From: Fulvivirga ulvae
GTDB taxonomy: Bacteria > Bacteroidota > Bacteroidia > Cytophagales > Cyclobacteriaceae
Direction: 5' to 3'
Length of the DNA: 64,000 nt
NCBI RefSeq assembly: GCF_021389975.1
Contig: NZ_CP089981.1
Location: 1,196,501 to 1,260,500, forward strand
Program-made: the position numbers and the translations under genes
Notes under the pieces: generated by a model
What the model was told of the DNA's origin: nothing
What the model saw: only the letters and a program-made list of their open reading frames with translations
The model's database searches: none
In this document: in pieces, positions 43,399-51,280 of the stretch
Layout of the letters: the number at the start of each line of letters is the position of its first letter
Position numbering within the stretch: position 1 is the stretch's first letter

Positions 43399-45315
43399 CT
43401 AATTAAATTGATATATGATACTTAAATGATAGTTCCTTCGTGGCATAGGCCGTGCATTACGGATCTCATAGTCTTCGTTAAAGGCATTTTTTACCTGACC
43501 TGAGATTCTTAATGTATGTTTTTGAGATAACAAGAACTTATAAGAAGCTGAAACTCCGGTCAGTGTGTAAGGGTCTATTGATCTTCTATTATCTCCGGTA
43601 ACATATTGCTCGCCTATATAGAGCTGGTTTATTCCTAATGTGAAATGTGCATGGACTAAATTCAGCGAAGCCTTCCCTTGATGCAAAGGCGTATAGATTA
43701 CCTGTTTATCCAATTCTTGTAGATTACCGCCCTCACTGATCTCCTGCTTGGTGGATTTTGTATAACTATAATTGCCCCAAAACTGTAGCTTCCAGTCGTC
43801 TGACAGTCTGTATCCATATTTTAAAATAAGCTCTGCCCCTCGTGCCCAGATTTTCTGCACATTGACCGGGCTCCATACTGATTCTACTTCCACCCACTGA
43901 ATCCATTGTGAAATGGTATTACTATAGCCTGTTAATTCAACGGAAAGTTGTGAGTTACCAAACCGCTTTTCAGATAATATACCCAGTTCCGTACTCCACC
44001 CCAGCTCGGGTTCCAGATCAGGGTTACCAACTGCTCCGGCCCCTTTCCAGTACAGGTCATTGAAAGTAGGGATTCGATAGCTGCGGGCCACCTTTGATTT
44101 CAAAGAGAAGTCGTTATTTAGCGAGTAGTTCAATCCCAGGGAGGGCATCACTGGTGAAAGGTCACCATCACTCAATGTCTCCCTCAAGCCCAGGTTGGCC
44201 TCCAGCCTTTCCGCAAATAGCCTTTTGGCTGAAACATACAGGCCTGTCTGGTTTCTGGAAGGTATTTCACCTGCATAACTGTCCACCTCCGCCTGATCGT
44301 AAGTGTTGTTTATACCTGCATCGAGCCATGTAGATTTATCCAGTTTATAAGTAGCTTCAATCTCACTGACCCATGACAGGGATTGTGTGGTGGACACTTC
44401 GGTTAATTTGTCGTCGTAGTCCAGGTGGTGGACCAATAAAGCCGATTGTCCGCGGAACATCCTTTTACTGTTTTGGCTCTTCCACTTTAAAACCGCTCTG
44501 TGAAATTCATCAGCCTGGGTTTCCCTTGCATCACCTGAGGCAGAAGCCGGGTCCGGAATATGTACCAGGTTGTCCTGATACCAATATTTCAGGCTTATAT
44601 CACTGTTTCCATTGAGTTGGTAGTATAATTCTGACAATATACCATGCTGATCGATGGAGGCATTGTTTTGCTCCTCTTCCCGGGTTGTGTAACGGTTGAA
44701 ATAGGTAAAATCATTGTCGGCATGGTTCACAAAGCCACGTATAGATGCCCGCACTTTTTGATGTTTCCAGTTGACATTCGCGCCCGTATAGGTACTGCCA
44801 AAACTGCCTATTTGCTGAAATATCTTACCACCAAAGCCTTCCTGCATTGCAGCCTCCGTACCAAGATGAATGGCCCCACCCAGGGTACCCGAGCCGAAAA
44901 GGGACCCTGCACCACCATACTGGAGAGATACGTCATCCACAAAGCTTACTGGCATTAAAGTGAGGTCAAGGCTACCGTTGGTCGGACTTTGCAGGTTTAT
45001 ACCTTCCCAAAAAACAGCAGTATGATTACTTCCAGTGCCTCTTACAGAAGGAGTTGAAAGTCCACTCACACCATAAGACCTGATATTGGCTCCTGACAAA
45101 TTGGTCAATAACTCAGACAGGTTACTGTACTCCGTAGCTTCTCTCTGTACAGGTGAAATTTTCTCCACCTTTTCACCAATGGTAAACTTCTCCAGACGCG
45201 TTCCCTCAATGCTGATCTCATCCAGAACCAACGCCGTGGTATCTTCCTGGGCAGCCACATGCTGAACGAAGATGCCTGTAACCAAAGGTAATAATAGAAT
45301 TCGCAGATAACTCAT
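43399..45315 (-). CDS. btuB: TonB-dependent cobalamin receptor BtuB
   Basis: 638 residues with signal peptide (1-22), plug domain (about 45-150; SVRGTGSNHTAVFWEGINLQ, GGAGSLFGSGTLGGAIHLG) and a barrel ending in LSIIYQFN. BtuB-type receptors of this length take up cobalamin and cobinamide across the outer membrane using TonB energy. The assignment rests mainly on the cobalamin riboswitch just upstream on the same strand, the BtuG-like gene downstream and the divergent btuFCD genes. No second receptor is present in the locus. Confidence 0.93.
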   Translation of the reverse strand: MSYLRILLLPLVTGIFVQHVAAQEDTTALVLDEISIEGTRLEKFTIGEKVEKISPVQREATEYSNLSELLTNLSGANIRSYGVSGLSTPSVRGTGSNHTAVFWEGINLQSPTNGSLDLTLMPVSFVDDVSLQYGGAGSLFGSGTLGGAIHLGTEAAMQEGFGGKIFQQIGSFGSTYTGANVNWKHQKVRASIRGFVNHADNDFTYFNRYTTREEEQNNASIDQHGILSELYYQLNGNSDISLKYWYQDNLVHIPDPASASGDARETQADEFHRAVLKWKSQNSKRMFRGQSALLVHHLDYDDKLTEVSTTQSLSWVSEIEATYKLDKSTWLDAGINNTYDQAEVDSYAGEIPSRNQTGLYVSAKRLFAERLEANLGLRETLSDGDLSPVMPSLGLNYSLNNDFSLKSKVARSYRIPTFNDLYWKGAGAVGNPDLEPELGWSTELGILSEKRFGNSQLSVELTGYSNTISQWIQWVEVESVWSPVNVQKIWARGAELILKYGYRLSDDWKLQFWGNYSYTKSTKQEISEGGNLQELDKQVIYTPLHQGKASLNLVHAHFTLGINQLYIGEQYVTGDNRRSIDPYTLTGVSASYKFLLSQKHTLRISGQVKNAFNEDYEIRNARPMPRRNYHLSIIYQFN

Positions 45316-45429
45316 TCGACAACGTGTTAATGAGCCTTAAATAGAAGCCATTAAGAAATGGGCGAAATGATGGATAACATAGCGTTCACTTCTTAAAGCC
45401 TCAACTCCCGAAGGCCCAGATATAAAACT

Positions 45430-45630
45430 ATTGGCAGGTCTCCTGGCTTACCCGACTTTGAGGACCTTCCCATCCCGACAGGTCAGGACAGTGGCAAAGA
45501 TGATCAAAGCGTATTATCTGTACTGGTGTACAGGTCGGGATTACAGTTGCGGGGACAGCTCCGGAATGATCAGTAACACACTGAGGCACCGGATTCCCTT
45601 TTCATCATGATATGCCGTAAGGACTGATCA
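45430..45630 (-). promoter_or_regulatory. cobalamin riboswitch in btuB leader
   Basis: Read on the minus strand: GGGAATCCGGTGC near 45587-45599, then GGAGCTGTCCCCGCAACTGTAA near 45541-45562, and the B12 box AGCCAGGAGACCTGCC at 45433-45448. These conserved pieces occur in the order and spacing of the cobalamin riboswitch. It lies about 115 bp before the btuB start and should switch off btuB-btuG (and perhaps the following genes) when adenosylcobalamin is plentiful. The ends are approximate. Confidence 0.95.
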
Positions 45631-45647
45631 TGAACCAATAATCGGCT

Positions 45648-45682
45648 CAAAGTTAGGAAAGAATTGAATAGCTCTAAACAAA
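45648..45682 (-). promoter_or_regulatory. candidate promoter of the riboswitch-btuB transcript
   Basis: On the minus strand TAACTTTG (45648-45655) matches the Bacteroidota -7 consensus TAnnTTTG, with TTTG (45679-45682) 23 bases upstream as a -33 element. Transcription would start near 45641, exactly ahead of the riboswitch. Confidence 0.5.
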
Positions 45683-45723
45683 ATGGTTAATATTGTTCTG
45701 TATTCAACTAAAAGCACCGACCG

Positions 45724-46860
45724 ATGAAGTTAAAGGTTCTGATTATTGTTTTTTCCATTTTAGCCATAGCCTGCAACCACTCTGATAAGGAGCGGAAAAG
45801 CAAAGAAATATTAACAGAAACTCCTGTTAATATTCAGTATGCCACTGGTTTCAGGGTTTCTTTAAAAGAAGGTTATCCTTTTGTGGAGGTACCCAGGCCC
45901 TATCAGGGTGCGGAAGAAGGTTTTAAATATTTGCTCGTGCCCAGAGGAGAGGAAATTCCGGCACACGACCGCGATGTTCAGATAGTGGAAGTGCCCATAA
46001 AAAGCATTGTCTGTACCTCTACCACGCATATTCCCTTGCTTGACTATATTAATGAAACGCAGAGCCTGACAGGCTTTACTACTACAGACTACATCAGCTC
46101 TGCTAACATGCGCAGCAGAATTGATTCCGGTTATGTAACTGAGCTGGGCATAGATAAGGAAATGAACATTGAGCGCCTGCTGGAGCTGGATCCCGAGGCT
46201 GTAATGGCCTATACAATTACCGGCGACTATGGACAGTTCCGCAAGATGAACCAGGCCGGAATACCGGTACTTATCAATGCGGAATACCTTGAGCGGCATC
46301 CTCTGGGACGTGCGGAGTGGATTAAATTCATGGCTTTGTTTTTTAACAAAACAGACATGGCAGACTCTGTGTTCAACGCTATTGAAAGTAACTACAATAC
46401 AATGAGAGCAAAAGCCGCAAAGGCAGACTCCATGCCTACCTTATATAGTGGTGTGGTCTACGGTGATACCTGGTACCTCCCGGGCGGGGAAAACAATGCG
46501 GCTAAGTTGTTTGCCGATGCCGGAGCCAATTATTTGTGGCAGGACTCAACCACCGGATTTCTGGAATTAAGCTTTGAGTCGGTTTATGAAAAGGCACATG
46601 ATGCTGACTACTGGGTGGGAGTTGCCTCTTATAATTCACTGGAAGAGATCAAACAGGCCGACCAAAGGTACTCCCGGTTTGATGCTTTTAAAAATGGAAA
46701 TGTGTACAGCTACAATGCACGCATAGGAGCCACAGGCGGCAATGAATACCTCGAGCTTGGCTACCTCAGGCCTGACCTGATCCTGGCCGACCTGATAAGG
46801 ATCTTCCACCCTGAATTACTGCCAGATAATGAGCTTTACTTTTACGAAAAGCTGAACTAA
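45724..46860 (+). CDS. btuF: cobalamin ABC transporter substrate-binding lipoprotein
   Basis: 378 residues. Lipoprotein signal with SILAIAC. Type III (TroA/BtuF-like) periplasmic-binding fold: TSTTHIPLLDYINETQSLTG, IERLLELDPEAVMAY, GIPVLINAEYLERHPLGR and the linking helix after it; GNVYSYNARIGATGGNEYLE near the C-terminus. Members of this family bind B12 or ferric siderophores. The riboswitch-btuB unit starts back-to-back with this gene and btuC/btuD follow, so cobalamin is the likely ligand. It lacks an obvious riboswitch of its own. Tethered to a periplasmic-facing membrane. Confidence 0.9.
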   Translation: MKLKVLIIVFSILAIACNHSDKERKSKEILTETPVNIQYATGFRVSLKEGYPFVEVPRPYQGAEEGFKYLLVPRGEEIPAHDRDVQIVEVPIKSIVCTSTTHIPLLDYINETQSLTGFTTTDYISSANMRSRIDSGYVTELGIDKEMNIERLLELDPEAVMAYTITGDYGQFRKMNQAGIPVLINAEYLERHPLGRAEWIKFMALFFNKTDMADSVFNAIESNYNTMRAKAAKADSMPTLYSGVVYGDTWYLPGGENNAAKLFADAGANYLWQDSTTGFLELSFESVYEKAHDADYWVGVASYNSLEEIKQADQRYSRFDAFKNGNVYSYNARIGATGGNEYLELGYLRPDLILADLIRIFHPELLPDNELYFYEKLN

Positions 46861-46955
46861 GAAACGGTGTAACCCAACAGACTTAAAGGGTATAAGCAAA
46901 AGTTGCTAGATTTACGGGTATTAAAAATGAAGGATGAATCAAAAAACACCGCTGA

Positions 46956-47996
46956 TTGAATAGATCGTACACCATAAAATTAACATTGCTGCTGCCATTT
47001 TCGATTTTGGTATTATTCGTCGTGAATATCAGCCTGGGCAGTGTTTCCATTCCTTTTGATGAAATATTGAATGTGCTGACGGGCAGTGTTGCGAGCAAAA
47101 ATAGCTGGACAAACATCATCCTTAATTTCCGGCTACCCAAAGCAATTACTGCCATAGCTGTGGGCGCGGCATTATCCATCAGCGGCCTGCTGATGCAAAC
47201 GCTTTTCAGAAATCCTCTTGCAGGACCTTTTGTACTAGGCATTAGCTCGGGTGCAAGTCTGGGTGTGGCGCTACTGCTACTGGCGGGTATCTCCATCACC
47301 GGGAGCCTTGTTGCCTCCGGGCTTACAAGCTGGCTGGTGGTATCCGCCGCAAGTTTGGGCTCTGCACTGGTGCTACTGTTGGTAGTAGTTGTTTCGCTGA
47401 AAATTCGTGACAGCATGACGCTGCTCATCATTGGCCTTATGTTTGGCAGCCTGACCGGGGCAATAGTTAGTATTTTGCAGTTTTTCAGTAGTGGGGAGGA
47501 AATTCAAGTATACCTTTTCTGGACGTTTGGAAGTCTGGGCGGACTCAATTGGGACGAAATCACTGTACTCTGGATTATTGCCGGTTTGGGTATAGCCATT
47601 GCTTTTATAATGGTAAAACCACTCAACGCTCTGCTCTTAAGTGAAAACTATGCTCAAAGTATGGGGATCAACATCAAAACTTCCCGCTTTTGGATCATTA
47701 TCAGCACCAGTCTGCTTGCGGGAAGTATTACAGCTTTCTGCGGTCCCATTGCTTTTATCGGAATCGCCATCCCTCACCTTACCCGGCTGCTGTTCAATAC
47801 CTCCAATCATAAGATATTAATCCCTGCCGTAGCCATGGGTGGCATTATCGTCATGTTGATCTGCGACATTATTTCGCAGCTTCCCGGCAGTGAGCATGTG
47901 TTACCCATCAATGCCATAACTTCACTTTTTGGCGCTCCGGTGGTCATCTGGGTAATATTGCGCAGGGGCAGCATTAAACACTCTTTTTCGGGATGA
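46956..47996 (+). CDS. btuC: cobalamin ABC transporter permease
   Basis: 346 residues, FecCD/BtuC family with about ten membrane helices. Landmarks: NIILNFRLPKAITAIAVGAA, LSISGLLMQTLFRNPLAGPF, ISSGASLGVAL, and the ATPase-contact segment LLSENYAQSMGINIKTSRFW. The called start is TTG at 46956, directly after an in-frame stop. An ATG at 46934 gives MNQKTPLIE then TAG in another frame; deleting one base near 46961 would join it to NRSYTIKL. So either a TTG start or a one-base error. Overlaps btuD by 4 bases. Confidence 0.9.
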   Translation: MNRSYTIKLTLLLPFSILVLFVVNISLGSVSIPFDEILNVLTGSVASKNSWTNIILNFRLPKAITAIAVGAALSISGLLMQTLFRNPLAGPFVLGISSGASLGVALLLLAGISITGSLVASGLTSWLVVSAASLGSALVLLLVVVVSLKIRDSMTLLIIGLMFGSLTGAIVSILQFFSSGEEIQVYLFWTFGSLGGLNWDEITVLWIIAGLGIAIAFIMVKPLNALLLSENYAQSMGINIKTSRFWIIISTSLLAGSITAFCGPIAFIGIAIPHLTRLLFNTSNHKILIPAVAMGGIIVMLICDIISQLPGSEHVLPINAITSLFGAPVVIWVILRRGSIKHSFSG

Positions 47997-49000
47997 CAGA
48001 AGTAGACAACAACGATATCGCCCTGGCAATTAAAGATCTTGCCGTAGGTTATCACACCAAAAAGAGGGAGCTGGTGGTGTTGAAAAATATCAACCTCCAC
48101 CTCAAACATGGAGAGCTGGTTTGCTTTATGGGACCTAATGGAGTGGGAAAATCGACTTTGCTACGAACCATCGCAGGAGTACAAAAACCTTTAGCCGGTG
48201 AGGTCAGAATTGAAGATGTTGACCTCTCTACTATTTCAATTGCGGAGCTATCTACTAAAATGAGCGTGGTGCTCACGGATGGTATCAATGCCGGAAATAT
48301 GACCGGTTGGGAGCTTGTAGGGTTGGGCAGGTATCCTTATCTGGGCTGGCGGGTTGATTTTAGTAATAATGATCTTCGAAAAATTGAAGAGTCCATTACC
48401 CTCGCACAGGTATCGGCATACGTGGATAAGAAAGTGCATGAGCTTAGCGACGGTCAATTGCAGAAAATGATGATTGCGCGGGCACTATGCCAGGACACCC
48501 CGATCATGATACTGGATGAACCTACAGCCCACCTTGACCTGAACAACCGGGTGGCTATCATCAACTTACTGAAAGACCTGACGCGTAAAACAGGGAAATC
48601 CATACTGATAGCCACGCACGAACTCGACCTGGCCCTGCAATCGGCTGACCGCCTGTGGCTGGCAGGTCATCAGGCGCCGGTCATTTCAGGGTTCCCTGAA
48701 GATATGGTGCTTAACGGAGCCATTGACAGGGTGTTTGAGCTCAAAGGTTTTGACCTTAAAACCGGTCAATTGAAAAAGAAAAGCCTGGGCAAGAAGGTTT
48801 CGCTGCAAGGGGCAGGCTATCAATATCTCTGGACAAAAAATGCTCTGGAAAGAAACGGTTACGAGATTAGCAGTGAGGGTGATTTTCAGATTAGGATTAT
48901 GGCCTCAAAAAACCTGAGCTGGGAAGTGGAAAACAAGGGCATTGTAGCTACCAATACCCTTGAAGAGCTTATCAATTATCTCAATCAGCAGAAGTTTTGA
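47993..49000 (+). CDS. btuD: cobalamin ABC transporter ATPase with C-terminal extension
   Basis: 335 residues. Walker A GPNGVGKSTLLRTIAG, signature LSDGQLQKMMIARAL, Walker B IMILDEPTAHLD and H-loop ATHELDLA, all in the first about 250 residues. The remaining about 85 residues (from KKSLGKKVSLQGAGYQYLW) form a small alpha/beta domain not found in E. coli BtuD. It powers B12 import with BtuC and BtuF. ATGA overlap with btuC. It converges on the DUF547 gene with a 15-base gap. Confidence 0.92.
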   Translation: MTEVDNNDIALAIKDLAVGYHTKKRELVVLKNINLHLKHGELVCFMGPNGVGKSTLLRTIAGVQKPLAGEVRIEDVDLSTISIAELSTKMSVVLTDGINAGNMTGWELVGLGRYPYLGWRVDFSNNDLRKIEESITLAQVSAYVDKKVHELSDGQLQKMMIARALCQDTPIMILDEPTAHLDLNNRVAIINLLKDLTRKTGKSILIATHELDLALQSADRLWLAGHQAPVISGFPEDMVLNGAIDRVFELKGFDLKTGQLKKKSLGKKVSLQGAGYQYLWTKNALERNGYEISSEGDFQIRIMASKNLSWEVENKGIVATNTLEELINYLNQQKF

Positions 49001-49015
49001 GGAGGCATTGCCAAT

Positions 49016-49735
49016 CTACCGCTCATTAAGGCTCCAGTCGTATTCGTAATAGGCAATGGCATAAGAGGTTGGTATGTTCTTGGTGCGGTACTTATTGATG
49101 AATTCGAGTACTGAGCTTTCCCCTCCCATCACAAAATCTTTATGGTACCATTCAAATATTTTTGATAATTGTACTTTCTTCTGATCTGGCCTTACTCTCA
49201 GCCAAACCGGGTCATTGAGTGCAAGCTTTGTACGGGTATCCAACTGCTGATCGAGCTGGCCGGGCATGTAGGCAAAATCTGCCAGTGGCGGGCAGCTTAC
49301 GGCGGCACAAGCCAGGGCAAAATGGATTCTGGGGTCTTTATAAGCCAATATTAGTTTTTTAATCTCAAGAAAATTCAAGGTCATAGGTGTTCCTGCCACG
49401 GTATGTTTCACCTTGTCAAAAAAGCCACTTTGATCGAGGGGTGACTTGAGGGGGTAGTATTTTGACACCTGATAGATCACAATCAGGTTATAGGCATTGA
49501 TATAGAAGGCCTTCGCCTCGGTATCGGAGGCTGCGGAAAGATCTGCCTCACCGATTGTTTTATATAGCGACTCTATTTCGGAAAACTGGCTATTGATAGT
49601 TTTATAGGCTACTTTTCCATTTTGCACATACTTCTTTAAAAAAGCATCTGATTGCTTAAAAAAACTATCAAGATTAAAACCAACGGCAGGTGTCAGCGAT
49701 ATGCCAAATAAAAATGCAACGACAAACTTTTTCAT
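49016..49735 (-). CDS. secreted DUF547 protein
   Basis: 239 residues. Signal peptide at 1-19 (MKKFVVAFLFGISLTPAVG). DUF547 core: KAFYINAYNLIVIYQVSKYY, IHFALACAAVSCPPL with two Cys, and the C-terminal LSKIFEWYHKDFV. The fold is related to papain-like or transglutaminase-like enzymes and has a conserved Cys in CAAVSCP; activity is not known. Periplasmic. Monocistronic and convergent with btuD, so a link to B12 is only positional. Confidence 0.88.
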   Translation of the reverse strand: MKKFVVAFLFGISLTPAVGFNLDSFFKQSDAFLKKYVQNGKVAYKTINSQFSEIESLYKTIGEADLSAASDTEAKAFYINAYNLIVIYQVSKYYPLKSPLDQSGFFDKVKHTVAGTPMTLNFLEIKKLILAYKDPRIHFALACAAVSCPPLADFAYMPGQLDQQLDTRTKLALNDPVWLRVRPDQKKVQLSKIFEWYHKDFVMGGESSVLEFINKYRTKNIPTSYAIAYYEYDWSLNER

Positions 49736-49945
49736 AATTATTGTATTTGTATCCAGGCCTGTTTACGGAAAGGTTCCTAAGGTAGTTTGTCAGTGAACAG
49801 ACATATTGTCAATTTAGTATGTGACCTCAATTCGGTAAATTGTAATTTAAAGGTTCATGTCGGGCTGTTGACATCTCATCTATTTTATTGAACACCACGG
49901 ACATTATATTCGTAGAAGTCAACATCCTGTTTAAACTAACTTACT

Positions 49946-51271
49946 ATGAAGCATGTGGTGATTATCGGGAATGGCATAGCGGGCATTACAGCCGCCCGGC
50001 ATATTCGCAAAAACAGCGATTTTGATATCTCCGTAATATCCGCAGAGTCTGAGCACTTCTGGTCGCGGACTGCCCTGATGTACATCTACATGGGGCATAT
50101 GAAATATGAGCATACCAAACCCTATGAGGACTGGTTTTGGAAGAAAAACCGCATCAACCTGGTCAGGGATTTTGTTAAAAGCATAGACACAGCGGCTCAC
50201 AGGCTTACACTTGACCAGAACGAACCGCTTACTTACGATGTACTGATACTGGCCACCGGATCACAGCCCAACAAGTTTGGGTGGCCGGGGCAAGACCTGA
50301 AGGGTGTCAGTGGCATGGTAAGCTTGCAGGACCTGAAAAGGATAGAAGAACATACCCAAAACATTGAGAGAGGCGTAATAGTCGGTGGCGGACTTATCGG
50401 AATAGAATTGGCTGAAATGCTCAACTCCAGAAATATTCCTGTAAGCTTGCTGGTCAGGGAAGCGGAGTTTTGGGATAATGTATTGCCGAATCAGGAGGCC
50501 GCCATGATCAGCCGCCATATCAGAAAGCACCATATAGACCTGAGGCTCAAAACTGAGCTTAAAGAAATACTGGCCGATAATCATGGCCGGGTAAGTGCGG
50601 TCGTTACAGGAGATGGTGAGGAAATTGCCTGTCAGTTTGTTGGCCTCACAGCCGGTGTACACCCTAACGTCAAGCTGGTGAAAGAATCGCCTATAGAAAC
50701 CAATCGCGGTATTTTGGTCAATGAATTTCTGGAAACCAATATTCCCGATATTTATGCGATTGGTGATTGTGCAGAGCATAAAAATCCCTTCCCAGGACGT
50801 GCGCCAGTGGAGCAGGTCTGGTATACCGGCAGGATGATGGGCGAAACGGTGGCCCAAACGATTTGTGGAAACAAAACAGCTTACCAACCTGGCCCGTGGT
50901 TTAACTCTGCAAAGTTTTTTGACATCGAATACCAGACTTACGGCAGGGTGTGGAACAAGCTCAAAGAGCATGAGGATGAGTTTTACTGGGAGCATGAATC
51001 AGGGGAAATGGCCATGCATTTTGTATTTGACAAACAAAGCAAAACATTTCTGGGTATCAATACTTTCGGGATACGGCTCAGGCATGAACATTTTGATAAG
51101 TGGCTAAAAACGGAGGTCTCCATTGATTATGTAATGGAGCACCTCAAAGAGGCCAACTTCGACCCTGAATTCTTCAAACCTCATGAAGATGATATTATAC
51201 AGGCTTACAAGGCTCAGTATCCTGACGCAAAAGTAACTGTTAAAAGAAAAAAAGTACTGGGTATTTTTTAA
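49946..51271 (+). CDS. FAD-dependent NAD(P)H oxidoreductase
   Basis: 441 residues. FAD-binding dinucleotide fold IIGNGIAGITAARHI at the N-terminus, NAD-binding VGGGLIGIELAEML at about 150, and the second FAD motif IPDIYAIGDCAEH at about 270. A C-terminal domain of about 120 residues (EYQTYGRVWNKLKEHEDEFY) is longer than in rubredoxin reductases. It resembles the nitrite-reductase/rubredoxin-reductase class of Pyr_redox_2 proteins. It lies 9 bases upstream of a membrane Fe-S protein, so it probably passes electrons from NAD(P)H to that protein. The final acceptor is unknown. Confidence 0.85.
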   Translation: MKHVVIIGNGIAGITAARHIRKNSDFDISVISAESEHFWSRTALMYIYMGHMKYEHTKPYEDWFWKKNRINLVRDFVKSIDTAAHRLTLDQNEPLTYDVLILATGSQPNKFGWPGQDLKGVSGMVSLQDLKRIEEHTQNIERGVIVGGGLIGIELAEMLNSRNIPVSLLVREAEFWDNVLPNQEAAMISRHIRKHHIDLRLKTELKEILADNHGRVSAVVTGDGEEIACQFVGLTAGVHPNVKLVKESPIETNRGILVNEFLETNIPDIYAIGDCAEHKNPFPGRAPVEQVWYTGRMMGETVAQTICGNKTAYQPGPWFNSAKFFDIEYQTYGRVWNKLKEHEDEFYWEHESGEMAMHFVFDKQSKTFLGINTFGIRLRHEHFDKWLKTEVSIDYVMEHLKEANFDPEFFKPHEDDIIQAYKAQYPDAKVTVKRKKVLGIF

Positions 51272-51280
51272 TTAAAAACT

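Noticed and set aside
45430..45630. Riboswitch acting on btuF (plus strand)
   Set aside because: The conserved elements, including the B12 box, read correctly only on the minus strand, toward btuB.
50261..50995. 244-codon minus-strand frame
   Set aside because: Antisense to the flavoprotein, which has three dinucleotide-binding motifs in the plus frame.
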